Assembly: GCA_040954595.2 (NCBI GenBank)
Contig: CM082576.2
Coordinates: forward strand, 20,274,001-20,338,000
DNA length: 64,000 bases
Direction: 5' to 3'
Source of the DNA: Balanoglossus misakiensis
Taxonomy: Eukaryota; Hemichordata
Below are positions 34,010-46,895 of this stretch, piece after piece. Below the pieces are notes generated by a model, which saw only the letters and a list, made by a program, of their open reading frames with translations, was not told the origin of the DNA and made no database searches. A program made the position numbers and the translations under genes. Position 1 is the first letter of the stretch. Every line of letters starts with the position of its first letter.

Positions 34010-36970
34010 AATTGTGATCACAATTACCGGTTCAATGCAAACACTGTCTGGAAGTTTTCATATCAAGCTACAGTACCTGAAACAAAAATTTGTAATCACT
34101 GACACCCCCATCATTATGAATCGCTGGCACCCCCACCCCCATCATTATGAACACCTTGGTTCACACAGGTTATTTGTTTACGATTGTGAAACACTGTTCA
34201 CTTAATAACACAAGCATAGTAAAATTATTAATGATAAAACACATCATGGTGCAGCATTTTATTAATACTGCAGGTTAGTTCAAAGTTTTCATATCAAGCT
34301 ACAGTACCTGAAACAAAAATTGGTAATCTCTTACACCCCCCACCCCTGACACCCCCCACCCCCCATCATTATCAATTAGAACACTTGGTTTCACACAGGT
34401 TATTTGTTTACGATTGCAAAACACTGTTTACTTAATAACACAAGCATAGTAAAATTATTAATGATTATAAAACACATCATGGTGCAGCATTTTATTAATA
34501 CTGCAGGTTAGTTCAAAGTTTTCATATCAAGCTACAGTACCTGAAACAAAAATTTGTAATCACTGACACCCCCCTCCCCTGACACCCCCCCCCTCCCACC
34601 CCCGATCAGGATGAACACATTGATTCACACAGGTTGTTTGTTTACGATTGTGAAACACTGTTCACTTAAGAACACAAGCATAGTAAAATTATTAATGATA
34701 AAACACATTATGGTGCAGCATTTTAATACTGCAGATTAGTTCAAGCTTTTCATATCAAGCTACAGTACCTGAAAAAAAAATTATTATGGCTGACACCCCC
34801 CTCCCCCAATCATTATCAATTTGAACACTTGGTTTCACACAGGTTGTTTGTTTACGATTGTGAGACACTGTTCACTAAATATGGTGCAGCATTTTAATAC
34901 TGCAGGTTAGGTCAAACTTTTCATATCAAGCTACAGTACCTGAAACAAAAATTTGTAATCACTGACACCCCCCTCCCCTGACACCCCCCACCCCCGATCA
35001 TGATGAACACCTTGGTTCACACAGGTTGTTTGTTTACGATTGTGAAACACTGTTCACTTAAGAACACAAGCATAGTCAAATTATTAATGATAAAACACAT
35101 TATGGTGCAGCATTTTAATACTGCAGATTAGTTCAAGGTTTTCATATCAAGCTACAGTACCTGACACAAAAAATTGTGATCTATGACATCCCCCTCCCCC
35201 CATCATTATCAATTAGAACACTTGGTTTCACATAGGTTGTTTGTTTATGATTGTGAAACACTGTTCACTAAATATGGTGCAGCATTTTAATTAATACTGC
35301 AGGTTAGTTCAAAGTTTTCATATCAAGCTACAGTACCTGAAACAAAAATCTGTGATCACTGACACCCCCCTCCCCTGACACCCCCACCCCCGATCATGAT
35401 GAACACCTTGGTTCACACAGGTTGTTTGTTTACGATTGTGAAACACTGTTCACTTAAGAACACAAGCATAATCAAATTATTAATGATAAAACACATTATG
35501 GTGCAGCATTTTAATACTGCAGATTAGTTCAAGGTTTTCATATCAAGCTACAGTACCTGAAACAAAAATTTATTATCGCTGACACCCCCCTCCCCCAATC
35601 ATTATCAATTTGAACACTTGGTTTCACACAGGTTGTTTGTTTACGATTGTGAAACACTGTTCACTTAATTAACACAAGCATAGTAGAATTATTACTGATA
35701 AAACACATCATGGTGCAGCATTTTAATACTGCAGATTAGTTCAAAGTTTTCATATCAAGCTACAGTACCTGAAACAAAAAATTGTATTCACTTACACCCC
35801 CCAACCCTGACACATCCCACCCCCGATCAATACCAATTAGAACACCATGGTTTCACACAGGTTGTTTGTTTACGATTGTGAAACACTGTTCACTTAATTA
35901 ACATAAGCATGGTAAAATTTTTAATGATAAAACCCATCATGGTGCAGCATTTTATACTGCAGATTAGTTCAAGGTTTTCATATCAAGCTACAGTACCTGA
36001 AACAAAAAATTGTAATCACTTACACCCCCCAACCCTGACACCTCCCACACCCGATCATTACCAATTAGAACACCTTGGTTTCACGTTGGTTACTTGTTTA
36101 CGATCGTGAAACACTGTTCACTTAATTAACACAAGCATAGTAGAATTATTAATGATAAAACACATCATGGTGCAGCAATTTAATACTGCAGATTAGTTCA
36201 AAGTTTTCATATCAAGCTACAGTACCTGAAACAAAAATTTGTAATCACTGACAACCCCCACCCCCGATCATTACCAATTAGAACACATTGGTTTCACACA
36301 GATTGTTTGTTTATGATCGTGAAACACTGTTTACTTAATAAGACAAGCATGGCAAAATTATTAATGATAAAACACATCATGGTGCACCAATTTAATACTG
36401 CAGATTAGTTCAAAGTTTTCATATCAAGCTACAGTACCTGAAACAAAAATTTGTAATCGCTGACAGCCCCCACCCCTGACAACCCCCACCCCCGATCATT
36501 ACCACACTGGCTGTTCGTTTACGATTGTGAAACACTGTTCACTTAATAACACAAGCATAGTAAAATTATTAATGGTACAACACAACATGGTGCAGCATTT
36601 TAATACTGCAGATTAGTTCAAAGTTTTCATATCAAGTTACAGTACCTGAAACAAAAAATTGTAATCGCTGTAACCCCCTACCCCATCATTATGAACACAT
36701 TGGTTCACACAGGTTGTTTGTTTACGATTGTGAAACATTGTTCCCTTAAGAACACATGCTTGGTAAAATTATTAATGAAATTAATCACATCATGGTGCAG
36801 CATTTTAATACTGCAGGTTAGTTTAAAGTTCTCATACCAAGCTACAGTACCTGACACAAAAATTTGTAATCACTGACAACCCCCTTCCCCCATCATTATC
36901 AATAAGAACACCCTGGTTTCACACAGGTTGTTTGTTTACAATTGTGAAACACTGTTCATGTTATAACACC
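34010..36970. repeat. Tandem array, 170-245 bp unit, 14 copies
   Basis: CATATCAAGCTACAGTACCTG (or one-base variants) recurs at about 34059, 34285, 34528, 34750, 34922, 35144, 35316, 35543, 35746, 35975, 36206, 36419, 36627 and 36833. Each copy has a variable C-rich tract (CACCCCC type), a phrase ACACAGGTTGTTTGTTTACG and the downstream phrase GGTGCAGCATTTTA. Unit length varies with presence or absence of the ACACAAGCATAGTAAAATTA part. Short and long units partly alternate at 34750-35540, suggesting a dimer level. Confidence 0.93.
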
Positions 36971-37229
36971 ACAAATTCCATAGTGTAATATTATTAACTA
37001 GTTTGATAAATCAGAAACTTCTGAGTGCGTGGTTACTTATATGGTATTTCATGTTTGAGAGTGCAAGGTTATGACATCCCCAAATCTGACTGGCCAGGTC
37101 AGAATGGGAACACCCACATGTGTGCAAGTTTTAATAGAAAACACCTGAGAGCATGACTGCACCCAGCAGATCACCCATTTACAAAGCTTTGTGTCATTAC
37201 ATGTGAGTATGATATTTTTATTTTTATAA

Positions 37230-37235
37230 GTATCG

Positions 37236-37280
<45 letters not shown>

Positions 37281-37760
37281 CCATATCATCAGTATCACCA
37301 TCTAAACCATTATTATCACCATCACCATCAGTATCACCACCATCACCATCAGTATCACCATCATCACCATCATTATCACCATCACCACCATTATTATCAC
37401 CATCATCACCATCAGTATCACCATCACTACCATTATTATCACCATCATCACCATCATTATCACCATCATCACCATTATTATCACTATCATCACCATCATT
37501 ATCACCATCACCACCACTATTATCACCATCAGTATCACCATCACCACCATTATTATCACCATCATCATCACCATCACCACCATTATTATCATCATCATCA
37601 CCATCACCACCACTATTATCACCATCAGTATCACCATCACCACCATTATTATCACCATCATCACCATCATCATCACCATCACCACCATTATTATCTTAAT
37701 CAGTATCACCAGTACCACCAGATTCACATTCATTGTCATCACTATTACCAGTATTATCAT
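37230..37760. repeat. Degenerate (ATC/ATT/ACC) array with an about 18-30 bp higher period
   Basis: It starts as pure ATC and then alternates CATCACCATCA and CCATTATTATCACC phrases. One minus-strand frame is open for 171 codons and would give a Met/Ile/Val-only protein; this is a repeat artefact. Confidence 0.93.
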
Positions 37761-38540
37761 ATTCAACACCGCTATGTTACGGTTAAAACTGCTGTACCAG
37801 TTAGTACAGATCTCCATTTACCATGGTAACTGTATTTAAATTTGCATGCATGCATTTTGTCTGAAACACAGACGAACCCGTTACATGATATATTTTACAT
37901 GTCAAGCAAAATGGCTGCTACATTTGTACATTAAAATGATACGAGGCAACAGGGATTCATATGAAGTGCATTCCTAGAAAAAAAGAAAACTTTATTTAAT
38001 TCATTTAATAACAGGCATATCAATGATATATATCTATACCAGTCATAAATTTTCACCAACAGCTCTATGTACTAGGATCATTTTACCCTGGTTTGTACAA
38101 ACACATTTGCTTTGCAAAACTCTGTACACAGAATCACAAAGTATGTAATGCAAACTTGAACTATGCATAAACATTAGGCTACCAATTCTGACGAATATTT
38201 AAGATGAATGTGACTGATTGTCTGGATGAAAATACATCTCTGTGTAACATATATTTATGGTTAAATTAAACCTTTACTTACATTATTATTTCTGTTATTT
38301 TATACCACTACAACCACAATGCTAACGCTAGTAACAGATACAACATTACACCCATTATTCTGGATTAAATTAAGACCACTAAGAAACAAATATTAACCAC
38401 CTATACCACTCAAGACATATTCATTCTCCAACCTATTGCGTCTCAAAGTATCCTGAAGATCCACCAAAACCAGACAATACCACATTGACATATGCTCTGC
38501 AGAAACTACTATTATTGGTGTCTTTCTTACACAGATATAA
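37760..38540. other. Unassigned sequence
   Basis: AT-rich non-coding DNA. No gene or repeat recognised. Confidence 0.4.
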
Positions 38541-38544
38541 AGAA

Positions 38545-38720
38545 CTAATCATCATCATCATTGTTACTGTTTTTGTAACATCTTCATCATCATTATTGTC
38601 ATCATCATCCTCATTATAATCATCATTATCATTATCATCATCATCACAATCATCATTATCATCATCATCATTGTAGTCATTATTTTTAGTTATTTTATTA
38701 TCATCCTCCTATTATTCATC
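38545..38720. repeat. Degenerate ATC/ATT microsatellite
   Basis: Interrupted runs of CATCAT and CATTAT, with lower purity than the arrays at 33358 and 37230. Confidence 0.9.
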
Positions 38721-39683
38721 CTATTATTCCTAATCATTTTTTTTCTCATATTACATTTGTCTTTCAATTGTCATTGATTTTAAGAATATTACTGCTCCAA
38801 TTTCAACGTGACTGGTGTGATCATCCTCTTTGCCGTAATTTGCATTTGAACATCATGAAGTTAATCCAAACTGAAAAGCAGATGCCTACCATGTCGTTTT
38901 TAATCTTCCCTACCTTAAATAGGTTTTAAGCTACCTAAGTGAGTGATGAAAATCTCATAATATGGTCGACACAATTTCAAGATGGCCGATTTTTGCCATG
39001 TTTAAGAAATGGGAGTTCATGAGCTAAAGTGATATTGAGTCTTTCTGAATCTTTGTAACAGAAAAAATAACAAAATGTGAAAAAAGTTTAATGAGTTTGA
39101 TATGTTTAGTACAAAGACAGACATGTTTGACCAAAGAAAGTCATAACATACAGTAAACATATCATTTATTCTATCTCTTACTACAGTGAGTTGTCGACTT
39201 TTTACCCAGAATGCAATTATTATAATGTGATTTGACCCCCTAGCACAAAGTGAACACCTATTAAAGGCAGCCAGAATTCTGCACCATCTGCCAATTATGC
39301 AATATTTAAGCTGTCAAGTAAAACAATAAAGTACATCGTATAAAAAATTTTACTTCCCTGCTCAAAGCTCGGCTGCTATAATGTACATCTATTTCTGTAA
39401 TCTTCAACTTTTTCCCACAAGTCCTGTCGGCTAGATCACATGGAAAGTTCCTCCTGCAATTTAAGAAAGTTGAAAACAATTTTGAGCACAAAATCAAAAC
39501 TTTCAAAAAATATAGAAATCATGGGTAAGAGGAACTCATATGTTTTCATCTTCAAATTTGTATAAAGTTGTTTATAAAACTGTTGCCAGTTCTCATCCAC
39601 ATATAAAAATGAGATAACTACAGAGCCTTATATTATAATCCTAAATTTTAAAATTTAGGAGAACATTTACTATAGTTCTAAGC
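38720..39683. other. Unassigned sequence
   Basis: Non-coding AT-rich DNA with no recognised feature. Confidence 0.4.
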
Positions 39684-40049
39684 AGGAAAGTTAAAGGACA
39701 AAGTCTCTCTTTGCTACCCTTTTCCCAATAATTATGTTTGATACAAGACACCGTTTATGTTAATGTATATGTGGATATATAGTGAACCAACGTTCAACCA
39801 CACACAACTTCCATCCCGCTTGTAGACATGAGAGTGAAAAACTCGCCAAAATGAATAATCAGTGTCTACCATTTATTCATTTTGGGTGAGCTTTCACTCT
39901 CATATCATACAAGTGGTATGGAATTTGTGTGTTGTTGAATGTACATTCACTACATATACAAATGTTCATTAACATAAACAGTGTGTTGTATCAAACCTAA
40001 TTAATGGGAAAAGGGCAGGGAGAGAGAGACTTTGTCCGTTTAACTTCCT
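39684..40049. mobile_element. Foldback MITE, copy 1
   Basis: The two halves pair over most of their length. GTTAAAGGACAAAGTCTCTC at the left matches the complement at the right (ending TTTAACTTCCT). Inner parts also pair (TACAAG.GGTATGGAA against TTCCATCCCGCTTGTA; CAAAATGAATAA against its complement). It is about 366 bp, non-coding. A left-truncated copy lies at 59768-60124 and a short end fragment at 48723-48749. The target duplication is not clear. Confidence 0.85.
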
Positions 40050-40858
40050 AGGCTGAGAATGCTGAAATACTTGAATAGACGCAGACATGGTCAATTGTCA
40101 ATAGTCTCCTCAGTAAAAGCCCAGAAAATGTTACCACAGGCAGTTCAACATTAAGATGATACAGTTGGTGTTTGAATCAAGGGTGCTATTCTTTTGAACT
40201 TTATGCAAATGTGCAATTCAGATCATTGACTCAGAACAGCAGCTCACATTGTAAAATATTGGAAAATGCTTCACAAATCATCATTGATAATCATGATCAC
40301 ACCGAAAAAAAGATTAGATAGCACAATTTTATTCCTACACTTTACATGGGGTGTAATTGCAGTGCAGTGTACAGACTAAAACTGCAATGGAATTCTCTGC
40401 AATTCTTACTCTCAATCTTGCCTTACTTTATGAATATTTGTATACTAGTATGATTGTCATAATGGCAACAGAAAAAATGTCCCTCTCATTATCAAAAGGC
40501 CCTTAAAGTGGAGACCACCGGCAAAAATGAACTCAAATCTCTGATCCTAGATTCACCACAGCACAAACACACATTGTGTCCGCTGTGGAAAAATCATATT
40601 GACAGGCTAAAAATATTGTGTATGGAGACATTTACATAACCAAAACAAAAAAGTCCCACTATTTATACAAAGTATGTTTTCAGTGACCAGATGTGTTTGC
40701 CAACCTTTATATGCCAAGGTTCAGAAGCGCAGTTTCTGAGATCTAGGTGAACAAAAAATTAAAATGACTCAAGAAAAAAGAAAAAAAAACTCCAGTAATT
40801 ACAGTAGGGACCCAAGCGCCTAATTAAGACCCAATACACCAAAAATTGCCCTAAGAAC
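40050..40858. other. Unassigned sequence
   Basis: Non-coding DNA after the MITE, no recognised element. Confidence 0.4.
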
Positions 40859-41560
40859 ACAAATTTCACCAACACTTTTCATTACCTACTTGAGTTCCCA
40901 CATGATAATTCCTACAAAATGTCACAGCAATATTGCTTCAAAAGTGGTAAAAACACAAGAATGCAAATATCACCAGAATTGTACAATGTCTTACTTCAAT
41001 CACCATAAGGAATGTGCCTACAAAAATTCAAAGCAATCTGACAAACGGTTTCATAGAAAACAATTTTTTTGCGCAAAATCCCCCAAAATTGCCCCAAGAA
41101 CACGAATATGGAAATTTCACCAACAAGGTATGTACGACAGCTTACTTGGGTTATCCCTAGGAACATGCCTACCAAAATCCTAATGATTCTGGACAAGAGG
41201 TTTCAGAGAAATGATTTTTTACAAAAAATCATCAAAATTACCCAAAAATTACAAATATGCAAATTATGCAACAAACTGGAAAAAATGACTTAGATTACCT
41301 ATTGGAAGCTTCATAATAAATTTTAAAGCAATCAACCCATGATTGTTTACAGTCTATAATTTAAAAAAAAGACTAAAATCTTCATAAAAATAGAAAATTC
41401 ATGATATTAACTAAAATTTTGAGGACTGTATGAGGTTCAGTGGTTGACATAAGGTACATTCATACCAATTTTCAAAGCAATTTGCCCAATAGTTGTTGAG
41501 TTTCGGAGTTTTGACCAATTTCACATGTTCAAGCTAATTTGCATATTTTTGAGAATGACA
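40859..41560. repeat. Degenerate repeats of about 170 bp (CCAAAATTGCCC type)
   Basis: Three or four diverged units share AAAATTGCCC, AGAACACAAAT, TTTCACCAAC, CATACCAA.TT.AAAGCAAT and a TTTCAGAGAAA..ATTTTTT end. The same ordered phrases occur at 43990-44560 and, as an end part, at 45950-46020. It looks like one old repeat family with internal tandem structure. Short ORFs on either strand here are not convincing. Confidence 0.7.
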
Positions 41561-42832
41561 ACTTCGTTTATATCAAGGTGATATGCCAAGTGGTTTCCAA
41601 GTTTTTTTATTTGGATTGACATACATACCATGGGACCTAAACACAACGTTTCAGTCAACTTTATGAGCGTTGCTACTCTAGTGAAATTCAAGTTGTAATT
41701 GCTCGGATAGAAATTTGTCTAGTCATGCTTTATATGGATAGTTTTGGTTTGCTATGGAACTACTGACTATTTAGCTTGTTGTATGAATACGACTATGAGT
41801 AAACATTCATACAAACTCGTTATTATGATATAAAAAGCCTTAAAATGCATCTGAAACCCAATTTTTCGCTTACTATGAATATGTGTAATAAAATTGAATC
41901 CTTCATCAATGCTGGCCGGGGTCACAAATTATGTCACGGCATGTTTTTTCGTAAACACGATATTAAATTTAATTAAATAGGACCTAATGTACTCACTGAA
42001 ACGTTCAAGTCGACCAACGATATTCCATGCACACTGTGTAACATCTTCAGAGGGACTCCAGCATAACATTTGGATTCAAACGCGCACACTAATCATAATA
42101 TACTATTCTTCGCGTTCAGTGACGGCATCCATCCCGAATATTCTCGTCAGAGAGATAAAGTCCGCCATGACACCTTGTGACGCAATCGTGTAAAATTCCA
42201 TTACGTTGGACAACTTCCACTGCCTGCGCTAGAAATACACAAGAAACTTGAACTGTTCATGATAAAACTTGCACCTGGACCTCTGGCGAATACTTGGAAC
42301 CAGTATTTCAGGAATAATATTCCATTTTGAGGGCTTCGCGATCCATTCAATCCGAGCGATGGAAGTCAGAGATTCAAATCGCCCCGCCATGACACCACGA
42401 CTATACAGCGCCCCCAAGGCCATGTTTTGTTTTTTTGTCAGCTGGCTCCAAGTACGAGTGTTCATTGCAAGCCGTGTAATATATAAGGCCAGATGGCCCA
42501 GACTGCTATGAAAGTTTCCCCGGGCAGTGTATCTAATACAGCGGATGTTATATAGCGATTCCCTTTCGCTACAGTCACGGTGACGAGCAAAGCCATCCTT
42601 TCCTTTTAGCCTATAGCGCAGTCAGCGTGGGAATGGGCGGGGGAACAGACCAGTACTGGAAAGTAAAACTGTAAAAGTAAAACGTCTTTTCATATTTTAA
42701 TAGACGAACTCTGCAAAAGTTTCATTCCCAAACATGAATTTTGAGATATTTAAAACTTGTATTTGATAGCAATTTAGGCCTACACTGGCCTACAGAATCA
42801 ACATTTTTTCACACCGAGTAGGCTCGGATGCG
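41561..42832. other. Unassigned sequence
   Basis: Mixed AT-rich and CpG-containing sequence. 41990-42620 is GC-richer with scattered CpG, possibly an exon-containing or promoter region, but no splice-bounded ORF has recognisable content. Confidence 0.4.
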
Positions 42833-42835
42833 TAA

Positions 42836-43463
42836 GGGAGCATTCGTTTTTTACAGGGAGGGGGGGGCGGTGGAAATCAGGGGGGGGGGGGTTACTTTTA
42901 CAAAGCAGTTTTTAGGGGGGGACAAATTTTATAATCAAGGGATTATTATATAGGGACTGAAAGGGGGGGACTTGACTGAAACTTTGACGGCTAAATATTT
43001 ATTTTGAGTCCACAAAAATGCAGTTTCACGCCCTTTATTTTACAAAATTTTCTAATGTGGGAGGGGGACACCCCCTCCCAAACCCACCCCTTCAATTCTC
43101 GGTTAACAATGTCTCCCAAAACAGAATACAAATACTTAAAAAATAAAAACTGTTCAGTTTTGATGATGAGGGGAAACATCGGTTTCAAATTCTTTTCATG
43201 GGAGCGCTGTTTTTCTTTTTTACAAGATATAGAGGTGATGTGTTTTGCTCTGTGAAAGAAAATGGGGAGGGGGATTTCAAGTTTAATCCGGAGGATAAAC
43301 TCTTTTTTTTTGGGGGGGGGGTCACATTTTACAATTGAAGAATTTAGGGGGGGGGGACACATTTTAGAAAAGTAATTTCGAAGGGGGGTTGTCTTTTACA
43401 TTTAGTCGGCGACTCAAATTCCACCGCCCCCCCCCCCCCTCCCTGTAAAAAACGAATGCTCCC
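42836..43463. mobile_element. G-tract TIR element, mosaic of family 1 ends and family 2 interior
   Basis: Ends GGGAGCATTCGTTTTTTACA on both sides, with TAA at 42833-42835 and 43464-43466. The interior at about 42957-43275 resembles the family-2 interior (GGGACTGAAAGGGGGGGACTTG, GAGTCCACAAAAATGCAGTTT, ATTCTCGGTTAACAATGTCTC), yet the family-2 terminal repeats are absent. The outer parts match family 1 at 22763-22890 and 24245-24436. It is non-coding. Mosaic origin is by deletion from a nested element or by recombination. Confidence 0.85.
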
Positions 43464-43466
43464 TAA

Positions 43467-43985
43467 CATTATGTACCGATCATGCCGATTTTGGAGAGAA
43501 AATTGTCCCCAAATGGCAAATATTTCCCTCAGCCCATAATTGGTGGGATAAATTCGTAGAGTCTGGTCGGAATGTCGGTTGATGCAGAGACGGAAACACG
43601 AGTAGAGTAGATTTAAACGCCAATGATAGGCCTATGACTTTATTTCAACCAGATATGAACTGAATATGCTCACGTGCAGTACTGTGATTGGTTGACAGAA
43701 TAACAAGATTAGAAAAACGAGTGTTAAACCATTTTGGTTTATAGTGTATATGGTGTAAGGGTTGTGTGTTGCACCATTGTGAAATGTAAACATGTTTGTG
43801 GAATTGTTGCCTTGTCAATTTTTGTAAGGGGTTAGGGACGATGTCAAATAACAAAAAATATGTTTAGCTTGAAACCCCTGCACTCCCCCTTGTAACCTAA
43901 TTGTTGAATACTGATCAGTGCCTCTTATTATTTCATTATTGTGACCACTCCATATTTAAACCATAACCAGGATAGAAAAGTACAC
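43467..43985. other. Unassigned sequence
   Basis: No gene or repeat recognised. Confidence 0.4.
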
Positions 43986-44640
43986 TATCACACATATTGA
44001 TATTTCGACAATATTTGAATGAAAACATTTCTTTTCAATTCTGAGTTTACATCAGGTCTTGATTTCTGTTCATGCCTAAGAACCTCTTTAACAAGTTTCA
44101 ATAAGGAAGACATTTTGGCAAACAACAGGAAATTCAGACAAATCTGACTGGTATCACATATATGAATTCCCATTCAAAGTTTTCAATCAATTGGACTTGT
44201 GGTTTTACTGAAGACAATTTGGCCAAACCCTGCAGAAATTCCCCCAAAAATACAATTATGCAAATTTCATTACAATTTGATCATATCTGACTGAGATCAC
44301 CCCTAGAAACCCAAATACAAAGTATCAAAACAATTCCACTTACAGTTTCACAGGATTTGATTTTTTGACAAAAACAGGAAATATTGCCCCAAAATGCATT
44401 TTTGCAAATTTCACCACCGTTTGCACAAAAGTGATTCACGTAAGCCCTATGAACCTCCATACCAAGTTTCAAATCAATTGGACATGTAATTTCAGAGAAG
44501 AAATTTTTTTAACAAAACTGCAGAAAATTCCCCCAAAAATCATAAAAAATAGCAAACGCCAGATACTGACTCCACCTGAACAAAATCATACGAGGTCTTC
44601 CCAAAGTACTTGCACACCAATGCACGCCAATTTTTAACTG
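43986..44640. repeat. Second block of the degenerate about 170-bp repeat family
   Basis: Shares ordered phrases with 40859-41560: CCCCCAAAAAT, ATGCAAATTTCA, ACCAAGTTTCAAATCAATTGG and TTTCAGAGAAGAAATTTTTTT. About four units. Confidence 0.7.
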
Positions 44641-45845
44641 AATCTGATCCGCTGTTATTAAGTTTTTCAATTTTGACTATTTGAACATTTTTCCAGTTAA
44701 TACCAGTATGCATTTTTTCGCAATAACAATTTCTATGTACACACTAAATATCAGTAGTTTCAAGTTTTTGATGTTGATGGACATACACATACATACATCA
44801 ATACATTTAGACGAAACTGATCCATTCACAAAATACATAATTCTGTATGAGGCACACATACAGACATACATAGACGACGGACACCAGCTTATGCTATAAG
44901 CTGACATTGATATACATGTTAGCCAAAAACCAAAATCAACCTCAAAATAGACATTAAAATATATTGCACCACCATGAGAAGACAAATTCATTCTTCGACA
45001 AATTTTCTGGGGCGTCATTGATATAGCATGGCATATTGTCAAAGTACGTAGTCTCTGTGATAAGATTCCATACACACAAAATGGTAACCTTGGAAGTCCA
45101 GCTGACGTAGTTATGCAATGGCGTCTCGTGTATTCCGTCGCCAAAAAATCATCGTAAAATTGATAATCGGGGTCACAATTCAAGACGACTTTCTCTAAAT
45201 TCTTTATGAATGGATTAAATCGAAATCGAAATGTTGACGTATGACGTACGAAATGAGATCTGAACAGACATTCAATGTTATCATTCTCGCTCGATCACAT
45301 ATTGGGTAGGCCATCTAGCAATCGCTATATAGTATTGGCGATAACAGACTGTCTATAAATTCACAAAACGGATTTTACTGTTGAGTGTGATCAACCGCCA
45401 CGTTATTTTTCTCTGAACAATAGACAAATAGAAAGCCTGGTGACATTTTGAGATTGACTGCGTGAGGACCACAATATGCGTGAATCATTTACGGTTTGTC
45501 TTGATGAATGGGTCACGTCATAGTCATAACGCGGATTCGGCTGCACGCCAACTATCCGCCATATTGTCTCCACTAACTTACTCGTAAGTAGTTTCAAACT
45601 TCATTTGAAAAGAGTATTCGTCTGACGGTCCTGTAGATTAACAATTTACGCTCTATGAAGCAACTAAACAACGTTAGCTTCCTTGTGGATTCACGTAGGG
45701 AAGTTATTCGTAACGACGGGTACAGCGTCTGAGCATGGACAGAACCACGGCAATATCGCCAGGAATGTCTCATTTCACAGCGCCCTCAAACAGTCGATCT
45801 CCTCAAACTATCGTTTCCACTGGTCATATATGCAGCATTAACGAA
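44641..45845. other. Unassigned sequence
   Basis: No recognised element. An ORF on the minus strand at 44677-45183 is long (168 codons), but its composition is Cys/Ser/Met-rich without a recognisable domain and I see no splice or homology support. Confidence 0.4.
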
Positions 45846-46017
45846 AGCTCACATAGACAACCATGTAATAGAAAAATGAAAACTTAAATAACTTCATTAA
45901 TATCAAAGCCACACCCACCAAAACCTTTTCAGTTCTTGCCATATGATATCTAAACCTGTGTACTAAATTTGGTGGAAATCGGTTCAGCGGTTCTTGAGAT
46001 ATCGGGTATACAGACAG

Positions 46018-46050
<33 letters not shown>

Positions 46051-46105
46051 TACACACACACAGACATCGCTAAACCATAAGCTCACGTGATTTTCACGTG
46101 AGCTA
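45846..46105. mobile_element. Repeat element ending in a perfect hairpin with an E-box-like core
   Basis: It contains GGTGGAAATCGGTTCAGCGG and a TTGAGATATC phrase, a common type of invertebrate interspersed sequence. A CA run follows at 46020-46064, and the end is a 10-bp perfect stem with a TTT loop (GCTCACGTGA, 46081-46103). AGCTCACATAGA at 45846 may be the other end. Classification is not possible. Confidence 0.55.
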
Positions 46106-46766
46106 AAAAGGATCAACCGTGGATATACTGGACAAGGCCTGTAGTCCAGGCTGGACCCCACTCTGGAACGAACTCCTTTAGTGTAGAACAGGGTGTAGAA
46201 TGAACTGAAATGTGTTGGAACCCCCTGACTTTAGGAGCTGAAATCCACTCCTTTGTATATGCTGTAAAAGACAATAAATTTTCGCGAAATACGCGCGAGC
46301 CAAAATAGCGTGAAAATAAAAAGTCGCGTAATTTTTTTGAAGATGACGATGCAGTGAATGAAATAAGAGAACGCGAATATTAAAACTCGGGAATTAAAAC
46401 AGTGGCCTCTTACGATATCGCGAAAATTTCAACTTGCGAAAATAAAGTGTTTAGGCCTAACAGTAGTCATGGTAGCCTGAGGTTCTCCCATCCCATTTCC
46501 TGTTAGATTCTGCAATAATTCGGCATATCAACTCAACTCTAATGTACCAATTTACACAAAGCGTTACATAACAGAGTCAGTTTGTTGATTTTTTTATTTC
46601 TTTTCGTTAAAATTCAGCAATTGCACGTTATTAGTTACCATTACTTCATGAAATCTAGAATGGTGCAACCTTTATTATCGACCTATTTCGCTCTCATCTG
46701 TGTTTTCAAAGATCTTTGAAATTGTCTCTTGTTTACTCAAGTTTCTTGTATACCTCAGATAACAAG
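46106..46766. other. Unassigned sequence with CpG-rich GCG/AAAATAAA stretch
   Basis: 46270-46460 alternates CGCGAA and AAAATAAA-like phrases on both strands and may be a small palindromic repeat. The rest has no recognised content. Confidence 0.4.
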
Positions 46767-46895
46767 TTTGGTTACCCAGACCCCTCTGCTTCTTCCGCTG
46801 CGCTCCCGAAAAGAGTGCAGCGGAAGAAGCAGACCCACCCGCTTCTTCCGTTGGACACTCCAGAAAGAGGGATTGTCCCGCAGAATATACCCCAC
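46767..46895. mobile_element. Damaged relative of the 21533-21959 foldback element
   Basis: GGTTACCCAGA, CCCTCTGCTTCTTCCG and ACTCCAGAAAGAGGG occur in the same order as in the 21533 terminal repeat. An inserted small hairpin (CTTCTTCCGCTGC against GCAGCGGAAGAAG) lies between them. Only one end is recognisable. Confidence 0.7.

Noticed and set aside
37302-37817. 171-codon Met/Ile/Val-rich frame
   Set aside because: Artefact of an ATC/ACC trinucleotide array.
44677-45183. 168-codon minus-strand ORF
   Set aside because: No recognisable domain, odd composition, and the region shows no exon-like borders.
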